A DNA stretch of 64,000 bases from MFD01275-c22 sp963705885 (GTDB taxonomy: Bacteria > Actinomycetota > Actinomycetes > JACCUZ01). The stretch's first letter is position 1. Every line of letters begins with the position of its first letter. Below the pieces are notes generated by a model that did no database searches, was not told where the DNA came from, and was given only the letters and a program-made list of their open reading frames with translations. Below, piece after piece: positions 1 through 8,280 of this stretch. The stretch lies in assembly GCA_963705885.1 (NCBI GenBank), contig OY970120.1, forward strand, positions 806,001 through 870,000, in the 5' to 3' direction. A program made the translations under genes and the position numbers.

Positions 1-699
1 CTTCTTCTCCTTCTTCAGCTGGCCCGCCGCGAGGCCCTGGGCCCGGCCGACGGCGTCGCGCAGCACGCTCTGCAGCGCGTCGTAGAGCACGGCGACCTCG
101 CCCTCGGACAGCGACGAGCCCAGCCGGAAGGGGGACAGTCGCGCGGCGTGCAGCACCTCGTCGGAGTAGGCGTTGCCGACCCCGGCCAGGACCGACTGGT
201 CGCGCAGCAGCCCCTTGACCTGCTGCCGGGACCCCGCGAGGAGGGTGGCCAGCTCGGCGACCCCGAAGCCGGGGGCCAGCGGGTCGGGGCCCAGGCGCGC
301 GACGCCGGGCACGTCGTACGGCGACCGGACGACGTACATCGCCAGCCGCTTCTGGGTGCCGGCCTCGGTGAGGTCCCAGCCGGAGCCGTCGTCGAGGTGG
401 ACCCGGGCGGCGAGCGGTCCCTTGCCCGGCCTCGGGGGCACGGGGGACAGGCTGTCCGACCAGCGCAGCCATCCGGCCCGGGCCAGGTGCACGACGAGGA
501 ACGTCCCGGACACGTCGACGGACAGGAACTTCCCGAACCGGGACACCGACGCGATCTCCAGGCCCTGCAGGGCCGTGACCGGCGGGTCGTACGTCTTCAG
601 GACGCTGATCGCGGCCAGGTCGACCCGGGCGACGACCCGCCCCACGGCACGCTCGGTCAGGAAGGCGGCCAGCGCCTCCACCTCGGGCAGCTCGGGCAC
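1..699 (-). CDS. Fpg/Nei family DNA glycosylase (3' end outside window)
   Basis: Base-excision repair glycosylase/AP lyase. The frame runs from a GTG at 699 for 233 codons and leaves the window without a stop. The protein starts VPELPEVE, the family N-terminus in which Pro (after removal of residue 1) is the catalytic nucleophile and Glu follows it. Lys57 in RFGKFLSV matches the conserved Lys57 of Fpg. The helix-two-turn-helix signature VGNAYSDEVLHA lies near residues 175-195. Whether the C-terminal zinc finger exists cannot be seen. It is divergent from the CAP-domain gene. Lesion preference (oxidised purine or pyrimidine) cannot be told. Confidence 0.9.
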   Translation of the reverse strand, partial: MPELPEVEALAAFLTERAVGRVVARVDLAAISVLKTYDPPVTALQGLEIASVSRFGKFLSVDVSGTFLVVHLARAGWLRWSDSLSPVPPRPGKGPLAARVHLDDGSGWDLTEAGTQKRLAMYVVRSPYDVPGVARLGPDPLAPGFGVAELATLLAGSRQQVKGLLRDQSVLAGVGNAYSDEVLHAARLSPFRLGSSLSEGEVAVLYDALQSVLRDAVGRAQGLAAGQLKKEKK

Positions 700-830
700 G
701 TCGCCCAGTCTGCCGCACGACCCGTCACCCGATCGGCGGAGTCCAGCGCGCGCGGCGGGGGGCCGACGCATGAAGGGCAGGCAGAACCACCCGGATCCCT
801 CGGCGGATCCACGACCGGAGGACTCGCACC

Positions 831-1559
831 GTGGACCACCTCCACCCGCGCGCGACGGCCCGCCCGTCGGCGGTCGCGGAGGCGCTGCCCGCGAGGAGCC
901 GGGTCGTCGCGGTGCTCATGACCCTCACGCTCGTCGTCGCCGCGCTCGTGACCGGCGCCGCGACCGCTCCGCCCGCGGGTGCGACCAGCGTCGAGGACAC
1001 GTTCACCAACAAGATCAACAAGGCGCGTACGGCTCGGGGACTGCCGCGGCTGGCCACCCGCGGCCACCTGGTGGACGTCGCCCGCGGCTGGGCCGCCCAG
1101 ATGGCCTCGCAGAGCAAGCTCTACCACAACCCCCGGCTGACCTCGGACGTCAGCAACTGGCGCTGGGTCGGCGAGAACGTGGGCTACGGGCCGACCGCAC
1201 CGATCGTGCACAAGGCGTTCATGGACAGCGCCGGGCACCGGGCGAACATCCTCAGCCGCAACTACAGCGAGGTCGGTGTCGGCGCCGTCGTCCGCGGCGG
1301 CCGGGTGTGGGTCGCCGAGGTGTTCCGGCGGCCGTCGAGCTCGACCTCCAGCCCGGGCTACACGAAGGCGACGTTCCGGCACACGCTGCGCTACGGCAGC
1401 AAGGGGGCGGCCGTCAAGCGGGTGCAGGCGCGGCTCGGGGTGAGCCGGAGCGGCTTCTACGGCAGGAGCACCAAGGCCGCCGTCGCCCGGTTCCAGCGCG
1501 ACCTGGGCTGGCGCGGACGGGGCAACACCGGTCCCAAGACCTGGGCCCGCCTGTTCTGA
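831..1559 (+). CDS. Secreted CAP-domain (SCP/PR1) protein with peptidoglycan-binding domain
   Basis: Extracellular protein of 242 aa. GTG start with GGAGGA eight bases upstream. Residues 20-50 are a hydrophobic signal peptide ending in APPAGA. Residues about 55-165 form a CAP domain: short helix with INKARTARGLP, then GENVGYG, SAGHRANIL and VAEVFRR, the usual CAP blocks. Residues about 185-242 are a PG_binding_1 repeat (YGSKGAAVKRVQARLG, FYGRSTKAAVARFQRDLG). CAP proteins of bacteria are often spore or wall associated; the substrate here is unknown. The wall-binding domain suggests it stays with the peptidoglycan. Confidence 0.88.
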   Translation: MDHLHPRATARPSAVAEALPARSRVVAVLMTLTLVVAALVTGAATAPPAGATSVEDTFTNKINKARTARGLPRLATRGHLVDVARGWAAQMASQSKLYHNPRLTSDVSNWRWVGENVGYGPTAPIVHKAFMDSAGHRANILSRNYSEVGVGAVVRGGRVWVAEVFRRPSSSTSSPGYTKATFRHTLRYGSKGAAVKRVQARLGVSRSGFYGRSTKAAVARFQRDLGWRGRGNTGPKTWARLF

Positions 1560-1680
1560 CGGCGGGTCCACCGAGCTCGGCGTCGGTCGCGGCGGGAGGG
1601 GTCCGCGACCGGCGCCGTGCCGTGCGCTGGCTGTCTCGCGACCCTTCCCTGCCGCGCGGGCGTGTGCGCACAATGACGGC

Positions 1681-1953
1681 GTGGTCGACCACGCAGCACG
1701 GTCCGGGGCCGAGGTCGTCGCGCTGCCCGTCAGCGGCGAGGTGCTGACCGACGCCCGCGGCGACGGCCGCTGGATGCGCGTGACCTGGCACGACGAGGCG
1801 GGTCTGGTGGTCCTGAGCCTGTGGCGCCAGTCGACCTGCGTCGGGACGCTGCGGCTGGAGCGCAGCCAGGTCCCGGCCCTGGTCGGCGCCCTGGTCGAGG
1901 GCCTCGCCACCGAGTCCCCTCCGGCCGGGCGGGACCCGGCACACCAGGGCTGA
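1681..1953 (+). CDS. Small conserved actinobacterial protein of unknown function
   Basis: 90-aa protein from a GTG start, no signal peptide or membrane segment. The core RWMRVTWHDEAGLVVLSLWR followed by a Cys-Val-Gly-Thr-Leu-Arg strand and an Ala/Val-rich helix looks like one small alpha/beta domain. I know similar short proteins from other actinobacteria but no function for them. The upstream 121 bases have no clear structure. Codon use is like the neighbours. Confidence 0.7.
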   Translation: MVDHAARSGAEVVALPVSGEVLTDARGDGRWMRVTWHDEAGLVVLSLWRQSTCVGTLRLERSQVPALVGALVEGLATESPPAGRDPAHQG

Positions 1954-2149
1954 CCCGGCGGAAGGCCCGGGCCACTGCCGGTGCCCGGCCGGACCAGCCC
2001 GTGCGGCGTCCGAGACCGATCGGGGGCAGTTTCGATCTTTGCCTGCACCCGCGACCGCTCCTGTGCAAGGGTCCTCCGCCAACGGGGGCGATGACGGACG
2101 TGTCCTTGTCCCCGTGATGAGTCGACCGGGGATCGAGGGGGGCGCTCCG
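1954..2149. other. 196-bp intergenic region upstream of the toxin gene
   Basis: No gene recognised. It holds one slightly AT-richer stretch around 2030-2045 that could contain the promoter of the large toxin gene, and a GAGGGG ribosome binding site at 2135-2140. Confidence 0.4.
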
Positions 2150-5100
2150 ATGGGGCTGACCGATGTCGTCGTTGACCGTGGACGGACAGGTCGCCGCCTG
2201 CTCGCCCTGAGCGCCGGCCTGTGCGTGCTCGTGGCCACGCCCGGCGTGGCCGTCGCGGGTCCGGGCGACTCGGGCCCGGGTTGGCGCAGCCGGCTCGGTG
2301 CCCTGGCCGAGCCCGCCGCCGGTGCCGGGTCGTCGCAGCTGCGGGACGCGGCCGCGAGGGCTCTGGACCCGGCGCTCGCGGACACGGCGCTGCTGGTGGA
2401 CGACGCCTCCGCCTACGTCGACGGCAACCGTCTCGTCGCCGCCGAGGGCATCTCGGAGGTCGTCGGCGAGGACAAGAAGGTCGCCGTCGACCTGCAGTCG
2501 GTCCTCAACAAGGGGACACCCGACCCGGCCCGGACGATCGCCGCGCTCAACGAGATCCTCGCCGCGGACGTCCAGACCGCGCGGATGGTCCTCACCGACG
2601 CCGCCGCGTACGCCGCTGGCGACACCGAGTCATCCCGGCTGGCCCAGGCCAGGTCGGCCCTCGACCAGGCCACCTCCCAGTGGCGGGCCGGCCAGCCCGT
2701 GGCGGTTCTCTCCCACGTCGAGCAGTCGCTGCGGAAGAGCTACGCGGCGCTCGCGGCCCACGGCGCAGGGCGGTACGAGGTCGACCGTGACACCGACGGC
2801 GACACCGTCCCCGACCTGCTCGAGCTCCGCGCCGGAAGCAGCCCGCTCCGGGCCGACACCGACGGCGACGGCCTCACCGACGCGTTCGAGGTGCTGCGAA
2901 CGGTCCCCGCCCACGTGGCGGACCGGGTGGACACCGACGGCAACGGGGTCTCCGACGCGGCCGAGGACGTCGACGGCGACGGGTTGACCGCCCTGCAGGA
3001 GCAGCGGCGGGGTAGTGACCCCCTGGTCGCCGACGGCGGCCGCGACGACGGGGAGATCACCACCACCACCGTGTCCAGAGGCCCGGTCACCGCGGTGCTG
3101 ACGGGGACGGGCGACCTGGCCGGGACGTTTCGCGCCGAGCGCCTCGACAGCGGCCCGGCGGCCGGCTCCAGACCCGGCCGCGTGGGCCCCGCGTACGACC
3201 TCGGCGTCTCCGCCGCTGCCACGCTGGTCCGCGCGGAGGTCTCCCTCCCCTTCGACGCGGGGTCAGTGCCTGCCGGCGAGGACCTGCGCGTGTTCACCTA
3301 CGAGCCCGGCGTCGGCGCCTGGCTCCCGGTGGGCGGCGACCAGCAGGTGGACCGCTCCGCCGGCCTGGTGACCGCCACGCTCGAGCACTTCTCCGTCTAC
3401 GCCGTGTTCTCGGTCCCGCAGTGGAAGGCAACCCTGACGGCTCTCGGGGGAAGCTGTCGCCCGGGCGGCGGCTCGGGGGCGACGGTCTTCGCCGACATCG
3501 CCTTCGTCCTCGACTCCAGCGGGTCCATGTCGTGGAACGACCCGGGGCGCCTTCGCCAGCAGGCGTCGAAGAACTTCGTCGACGCGTTCCTGCCGCAGGA
3601 CAAGGGGGCGGTCGTCGGCTTCGACAGCTGGGCGACCCTCCTCCAGGGGCTCACGAGCGACAAGGGACTACTCCGCGAGGCCATCGACCGCGTCGGGGCC
3701 GGCGGCGGCACCAACATCGGCGCCGGCGTGGAGGTGGGCCTGGACGCCCTGGCCACCGAGACCGACCCGACGGTCGCCAAGATCATGATCCTGCTCACCG
3801 ACGGGGTCGGCAGCTACTCGCCCTCGCTCACGTCCCGAGCCGGCACCGAGCGGGTCACCATCTACACCGTCGGCCTGGGGTCCGACGTCGACGCCGGCCT
3901 GCTGCAGTCCATCGCGTCCGAGACGGGAGGGACCTACTACCCGGTCCGCACCGCCGAGGACCTGCCCGAGGTCTTCCGGGAGATCGAGCAGGACACGGGC
4001 GACGACGGCCGGGACACCGACGAGGACGGGCTCAGCGACTGCCAGGAGGAGCGCGGGTTCACCGACCCGGACACCGGCACCACGTTCACCTCCGACCCCC
4101 GCGTCGCCGACACGGACGGCGACGGCCTGCCGGACGGCGCAGAGCTGACCCGGCGTGCGCTCACGGACCTCGAGCAGCTGCTCCTCGGCCCACTCGGTCC
4201 GGACGTCCTCGACGAGGTCATCGCTCTCGCCTCCGACCCCCGTCGGGTCGACACCGATGACGACGGCCTCGACGACTTCGCCGAATCGGACCTGGGGTCG
4301 AACGCGCGCAGCACCGACAGCGACTCCGACGGCTTGCCGGACGGTGAGGAGGAGGAGCAGAACACGTCGCTGACGACCCGTGACAGCGACAACGACGGCT
4401 ACGACGACGACTACGAGGTCGGAAGGGTCGACGACGGCTTCGACCCGCTGACCACGACCACCGTCCAGAGCAAGTGGTCATACCTTCGCGACTTCAGTGT
4501 CGGGGCGACGTGCGGCGACCTCTTCGCCGTCTGTCGTCTCGACAGCGTCTCCTGGCTCGCCGGCAGCCTCGTCAGCGGCTTCGCGGTGTACGGCGACGTG
4601 CGGGACGCCATCTCGAGCCTCATCCAGGGCGACCTCGTGGGGATCGGGTTCGCCGCCGGAGGCGCGATCCCGATCGTCGGCGACGCGGTGAAGAGCGGCG
4701 AAGCCGTGATCAAGTTCATCCGGCGCGTGGGGCGCGACAGCCTCAAGGGACGGGCGGCCATCCGGTTCGCCATGTCGCTGAAGCTCCCGTCCTCGGTGAA
4801 GGCACAGATCGTCGAGGAGGCCGCCGACGGCCTCGACGCCATCAGGCGCAGCGGCATCAGCGACGACGCGATCGCGCGGCTCGCGAAGCGGACTGACGTC
4901 AAGGGGCTGGAGGCGGCGGTCCGCCGAGGCGCTGGCGTCGACGCGGGCAACGGCTCCTTCCGGAGCTGGCGCGACGCCGAGTCCGAGCTGCGGCGCCGCA
5001 CCGGGTCCCAGGCGAAGGAGCAGAAGTTCCTGCGGGATCCCGCCAACCCCAGGGACACGACGGGCAGCCGCAAGGTCGACGCCTGGGACCCCGTCACGCG

Positions 5101-5317
5101 AACCGCGCGCGAATGCAAGAGCGGCTACGTGATCGAGGCCCGCCTCGGCGACACGCTGGACCAGATCCGCAAGGACAAGGACCTGCTGGATGCCGGGCGC
5201 GTCGACGAGGTGGAGTGGCACTTCTTCGCCGGGAGCACCGACACGATCGGTGCCGACCCACGCATCCTCGATGCGCTCGACGAGGCGGGCATCCCGTACT
5301 TCTTCCACCTGCCGTGA
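2150..5317 (+). CDS. Secreted polymorphic toxin: Asp-rich repeats, VWA domain, C-terminal PD-(D/E)XK nuclease
   Basis: 1055 aa from ATG 2150 (GAGGGG nine bases upstream); an in-frame ATG at 2117 is possible but lacks a good ribosome site. Residues 12-35 form a signal peptide ending GVAVAG. About 213-293 and 622-757 are thrombospondin-3-like calcium-binding repeats (DTDGDGLTD, DTDGDGLPD, DSDNDGYDD). About 449-610 is a von Willebrand A domain with an intact MIDAS: DSSGS, the Thr of GGTNIG and LLTDG. About 800-850 is a hydrophobic Gly/Ala-rich pre-toxin segment. About 937-1055 has the restriction-endonuclease fold signature, Asp in RKVDAWD then ECK, followed by a conserved Gln-Ile helix. By analogy with polymorphic toxins it should cleave nucleic acid in a competitor; target and export route are inferred. 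Two small unknown genes follow at 12 and 3 bases, as immunity genes do. Confidence 0.82.
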   Translation: MGLTDVVVDRGRTGRRLLALSAGLCVLVATPGVAVAGPGDSGPGWRSRLGALAEPAAGAGSSQLRDAAARALDPALADTALLVDDASAYVDGNRLVAAEGISEVVGEDKKVAVDLQSVLNKGTPDPARTIAALNEILAADVQTARMVLTDAAAYAAGDTESSRLAQARSALDQATSQWRAGQPVAVLSHVEQSLRKSYAALAAHGAGRYEVDRDTDGDTVPDLLELRAGSSPLRADTDGDGLTDAFEVLRTVPAHVADRVDTDGNGVSDAAEDVDGDGLTALQEQRRGSDPLVADGGRDDGEITTTTVSRGPVTAVLTGTGDLAGTFRAERLDSGPAAGSRPGRVGPAYDLGVSAAATLVRAEVSLPFDAGSVPAGEDLRVFTYEPGVGAWLPVGGDQQVDRSAGLVTATLEHFSVYAVFSVPQWKATLTALGGSCRPGGGSGATVFADIAFVLDSSGSMSWNDPGRLRQQASKNFVDAFLPQDKGAVVGFDSWATLLQGLTSDKGLLREAIDRVGAGGGTNIGAGVEVGLDALATETDPTVAKIMILLTDGVGSYSPSLTSRAGTERVTIYTVGLGSDVDAGLLQSIASETGGTYYPVRTAEDLPEVFREIEQDTGDDGRDTDEDGLSDCQEERGFTDPDTGTTFTSDPRVADTDGDGLPDGAELTRRALTDLEQLLLGPLGPDVLDEVIALASDPRRVDTDDDGLDDFAESDLGSNARSTDSDSDGLPDGEEEEQNTSLTTRDSDNDGYDDDYEVGRVDDGFDPLTTTTVQSKWSYLRDFSVGATCGDLFAVCRLDSVSWLAGSLVSGFAVYGDVRDAISSLIQGDLVGIGFAAGGAIPIVGDAVKSGEAVIKFIRRVGRDSLKGRAAIRFAMSLKLPSSVKAQIVEEAADGLDAIRRSGISDDAIARLAKRTDVKGLEAAVRRGAGVDAGNGSFRSWRDAESELRRRTGSQAKEQKFLRDPANPRDTTGSRKVDAWDPVTRTARECKSGYVIEARLGDTLDQIRKDKDLLDAGRVDEVEWHFFAGSTDTIGADPRILDALDEAGIPYFFHLP

Positions 5318-5329
5318 CAGGCTGACCCG

Positions 5330-5875
5330 GTGCCGATGCTGGACTACGCCGGGCTCAGCCCGGACCGGGCGCAGGAGCTCCACGACGACGAGCTGGCGCG
5401 TCACGACGAGGTGCTGGAGAGCCTGCGGGCCAGGGTCCGCTCCACCGGCGGGGACCCGGCAGTCCTCGACGGCAGCAGGGAGAGCCTCCGCGACCTGTGG
5501 CGGTGGTACCTGCGCTGGTACGACGCCGGTCACGCGGAGGCTCCCGGGCCGCTGCCGCCCTGGTACACGCGCGGCGACCTGCCCCAGGAGGTCGACCTGC
5601 CGGACACGCTGTTCGCGGTCGCCGACGAGATGGGTCACTACCTCGACGAGGTGGCCCTGCGGGTCGCCCCGGGCGCCCACTGGCGCCTGGTCGGCGAGCG
5701 AGGAGGCGTGCGCTTCGAGGACTTCCAGAAGACCGGCGTCGCCCTCGGCGAGGACGACCTGGTCGGACCGGACGTCGCCTGGGTCATGTGCCTGCGGGTC
5801 CGCCGCGGCAGGAACCGCGAGGACGACGCCCTGCTCACCGTCGTCGACCGGCGCCTGGCCCACCTGGGTGTCTGA
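5330..5875 (+). CDS. Unknown protein, candidate immunity protein to the upstream toxin
   Basis: 181 aa, GTG start 12 bases after the toxin stop; no signal peptide and no membrane segments, so cytoplasmic. It has a helical N-terminal half rich in acidic and Arg residues (residues 10-65), then WYTRGDLPQEVDLPDTLF and a C-terminal alpha/beta part. No family is recognised. The assignment as immunity protein rests only on position: same strand, nearly abutting, small, acidic, directly after a nuclease-tipped toxin. It might instead be a duplicated relic of another immunity family. Confidence 0.6.
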   Translation: MPMLDYAGLSPDRAQELHDDELARHDEVLESLRARVRSTGGDPAVLDGSRESLRDLWRWYLRWYDAGHAEAPGPLPPWYTRGDLPQEVDLPDTLFAVADEMGHYLDEVALRVAPGAHWRLVGERGGVRFEDFQKTGVALGEDDLVGPDVAWVMCLRVRRGRNREDDALLTVVDRRLAHLGV

Positions 5876-5878
5876 CCG

Positions 5879-6301
5879 GTGAGCGCCTGGCTGGTGATCA
5901 CCGGGGGCGACGAGTCGCACCAGCGCGACGCGGCGCGTCCCCTGCCGCCCCTCCACGAGGACCCGTTGCAGCGCTGGCTCGACGCCCAGCCCGAGTACCG
6001 CGGCCGGTTCGACCTCTGGGAGGGCCGGTTCCTCAGCGCGGACATCAGTCGGCGCCACGAGGACGGGCAGCTGCGTCACGTCGCCTTCAGCGTGAGCAGC
6101 CGCGAGGGTGACGGGTTCGACGACGAGTGGCGGGCGCTGCTGGTCCGGCTGTCGGCCCTGGCCGCGTCGATGGGGGCCAGGCTGTGGGACGACGACGCGC
6201 AGCACTTCGTCGGGCCACGCGACGTCAGGTCACGCGACGTCGAGCCGGAGCCGAGGCCGATCGACCGAGGCCAGGAGAACGGTGCGCGAGGGGGGAGTTG
6301 A
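5879..6301 (+). CDS. Unknown protein, second candidate immunity protein
   Basis: 140 aa, GTG start three bases after the previous stop, so translationally coupled. Cytoplasmic, no membrane segments. The core (residues 1-115) has W at 4, the block LWEGRFLSADISRR and a helix DDEWRALLVRLSALAASMGA, resembling small immunity-type alpha/beta folds, but no family is recognised. The last 25 residues are Arg/Glu/Pro-rich and look like read-out of non-conserved sequence; the stop codon at 6299-6301 lies inside the tRNA-Leu gene on the opposite strand. Function by context only. Confidence 0.58.
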   Translation: MSAWLVITGGDESHQRDAARPLPPLHEDPLQRWLDAQPEYRGRFDLWEGRFLSADISRRHEDGQLRHVAFSVSSREGDGFDDEWRALLVRLSALAASMGARLWDDDAQHFVGPRDVRSRDVEPEPRPIDRGQENGARGGS

Positions 6302-6366
6302 ACCCCCACACCCTTTCGGGCACACGGACCTGAACCGTGCGCGTCTGCCTATTCCGCCACTCGCGC
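6283..6366 (-). tRNA. tRNA-Leu(CAG)
   Basis: 84-nt class II tRNA on the minus strand. Acceptor arms gcgcgag (6360-6366) and ctcgcgc (6284-6290) pair perfectly, discriminator A at 6283. The anticodon stem CACGG/CCGTG encloses the loop with CAG at 6330-6332, and a variable arm is present. CCA is not encoded (ACC then G). A tRNA-Leu next to the fhaA cluster is also found in mycobacteria, so this gene marks the border between core and the toxin segment. Confidence 0.95.
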
Positions 6367-6573
6367 GAGCGCCAGCAAGGTTACCAGTCGGCCGGAGGGG
6401 GGGCTCCCCCGTCCGCTCCCCGTGCGACCGGCTGCCCGGGACCGCAACAGGCCGGGGGGTGCGACGACAGGCCGCGCCGCCTGTTGTCGTACCCCCGCGC
6501 CTACCTCACGTGGTCGAGTCCTGGCACAGTGGCAGGGGATCGACCGCAACCGAAGCTGCGGGGAGCCAGGCAC

Positions 6574-7395
6574 ATGGAACAGCCCGAGAGCGAGCACCGG
6601 TCGCTCGAGGCCGAGAAGGCCGCCACCTATGCGGCCACCGACTACGAGGACGAGTTCACCGCCCAGCAGATCGCCCGCGGCAAGCACCGCCGCCGCGTCG
6701 GCGGGCTCTGGGACGAGATGGGCGAGCTGCAGCTGCGGTTCCTGAGATCGCACGGCATGCGCCCGGAGCACAGGCTGCTCGACGTCGCCTGCGGGGCGCT
6801 GCGCGGCGGGGTGAAGTTCGTCGACTACCTCGAGCCCGGCCACTACTACGGGATCGACATCAACGAGAGCCTGGTCGAGGCGGGCTACCAGCACGAGCTG
6901 TCGCCCGAGCAGCGCGAGCGCCTGCCGCGGGCCAACCTGCGGGCCACCGACCGCTTCGAGTGCGACTTCGGGGTCCCCTTCGACTTCGCCATCGCGCAGT
7001 CGCTGTACACCCACGTCTCGCTCAACCACATCCGGCTCTGCCTGCACCGCCTCGGCACGGTCATGCCCCCCGGCGGCCGGTTCTTCGCCACCTACTTCGG
7101 GGCACCGAGCACGCACCCGGTCGACGGCGTGCTGCCCGCGAAGAAGGGGCTCTGGACCGAGCGGAACCCGTACTTCTACTACAGGGGGGACCTGCGCTGG
7201 GCCGCCCGCTGCACCGGCTGGCAGGTCCGGTTCGTGGGGAGCTGGGGCCACCCCCGCGGGCAGCTCATGGCCGAGTTCCGCCGTCCGAGCGCCGTGCGCG
7301 GCGCCGTCGGCCGCAACCTGCGCCCGGCGGCGCTGCGGGAGACCGCGCGCCGCGTGCCGGGCGCCGAGGCCGCCTACCGCGCGCTGCGGCGCTGA
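6574..7395 (+). CDS. SAM-dependent methyltransferase
   Basis: 273 aa from ATG 6574 with GGGAG about nine bases upstream. Class I Rossmann-fold methyltransferase: motif I LLDVACGALRGG (residues 67-78), the acidic residue after strand 2 in YYGIDIN (91-97), and FDFAIAQSLYTHVS as motif IV region. The N-terminus is highly charged. The substrate is unknown; the residues after motif I resemble methyltransferases found next to glycan or nucleoside-modifying genes, but neighbours give no support. It lies between tRNA-Leu and the fha operon, facing the same way as fhaA. Confidence 0.8.
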   Translation: MEQPESEHRSLEAEKAATYAATDYEDEFTAQQIARGKHRRRVGGLWDEMGELQLRFLRSHGMRPEHRLLDVACGALRGGVKFVDYLEPGHYYGIDINESLVEAGYQHELSPEQRERLPRANLRATDRFECDFGVPFDFAIAQSLYTHVSLNHIRLCLHRLGTVMPPGGRFFATYFGAPSTHPVDGVLPAKKGLWTERNPYFYYRGDLRWAARCTGWQVRFVGSWGHPRGQLMAEFRRPSAVRGAVGRNLRPAALRETARRVPGAEAAYRALRR

Positions 7396-7455
7396 GCGGG
7401 GACCCACGCGTACGACCGCGCCGGACGGGGAAGAAGCAGCCTGCTGGCGCCCGGC

Positions 7456-7461
7456 TACCAT
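7456..7461 (+). promoter_or_regulatory. Possible -10 element for the fhaA-pknB operon
   Basis: TACCAT in the 158-base gap before fhaA fits the actinobacterial -10 pattern TANNNT, and would give a leader of about 85 bases. No convincing -35 is seen. Low confidence. Confidence 0.3.
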
Positions 7462-7553
7462 CGCGTGGCCGGGCCGTCCGGTTGCCCGGGAGCGCCCTGG
7501 GCAGGGCCGGGCTGCTGTCCGAGGACCCGCCACCGGGACCGCGAGGAGGTGAC

Positions 7554-8252
7554 GTGGGCGTCCTGCAACGCTTCGAGCGACGCATCGAGGACCTGGTCAA
7601 CCGTCCGTTCGCCCGCGCCTTCAAGGCCGAGGTGCAGCCGGTCGAGATCGCCAGCGCCCTGCAGCGCGAGCTCGACGACCGCGCCGCCATCGTCGCCCGC
7701 GGCCGCACGATGGTGCCCAACGCGTTCCTCGTGAGCCTCGGCGAGCACGACCACCAGCGCCTCGACGTCTACCGCGAGGCCCTGGCCGAGGAGCTCTCCT
7801 CCATGGTGCGCGAGCACGCCGACGAGCAGGGCTACGCGTTCATCGGGCCGGTCACGGTCGACTTCGTGCTGGCCGACGACCTGCCCACGGGCCGCTTCCT
7901 CGTGCAGAGCAAGGCCGTGGCGGGCGCGAGCGGGCGCGACCACGACACCGTGACCAGCGCCGGCAAGGACGTGCCCTGGGTGGAGGTGGGCTCGACGACG
8001 TACGCCCTGGCCCGGCCCACCACGCGCATCGGCCGCGGCACCGAGTCGGACCTGCGCATCGACGACCCGGGCATCTCCCGCATCCACGCCGAGCTCCGCC
8101 GGTCCGGCGGCGACGTCACGGTCGTCGACGTCGGCTCCACCAACGGCGTGGTCGTCGACGGAGAGCAGGTCGAGCAGGCGCGGCTGCGCGACGGCTCGCG
8201 GGTCGTGATGGGCAGCACCACGCTGGTCTTCCACCAGGGCGGGCGCTCGTGA
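7554..8252 (+). CDS. fhaA: FhaA: DUF3662 and FHA domain protein
   Basis: 232 aa; the GTG at 7554 is preceded by GAGGAGG four to five bases upstream and gives the family N-terminus VGVLQRFERRIEDLVN. Residues 1-125 are the DUF3662 domain, about 155-230 the phosphothreonine-binding FHA domain with RIGRGTESDL, the SRIHAEL core and VDVGSTNG. In mycobacteria FhaA binds the phosphorylated pseudokinase part of MviN/MurJ and restrains peptidoglycan synthesis at poles and septum; the pseudokinase gene is also in this window (47973-49481). First gene of an operon running to pknB. Confidence 0.95.
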   Translation: MGVLQRFERRIEDLVNRPFARAFKAEVQPVEIASALQRELDDRAAIVARGRTMVPNAFLVSLGEHDHQRLDVYREALAEELSSMVREHADEQGYAFIGPVTVDFVLADDLPTGRFLVQSKAVAGASGRDHDTVTSAGKDVPWVEVGSTTYALARPTTRIGRGTESDLRIDDPGISRIHAELRRSGGDVTVVDVGSTNGVVVDGEQVEQARLRDGSRVVMGSTTLVFHQGGRS

Positions 8253-8280
8253 GCCTGCTCCGACGACGCCGGGACGACGC

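Noticed and set aside
700..830. Riboswitch before the CAP/peptidoglycan-binding gene
   Set aside because: Wall-associated genes of actinobacteria sometimes have one, but no conserved helices or motifs were found in the 131 bases.
4478..6205. 575-aa minus-strand reading over the toxin tail and immunity genes
   Set aside because: Composition is typical of antisense of GC-rich coding sequence; plus-strand genes have domains, ribosome sites and operon spacing.
2150..6366. Complete integrative element at tRNA-Leu
   Set aside because: No integrase, no visible att repeat in the window; only the position next to the tRNA supports it.
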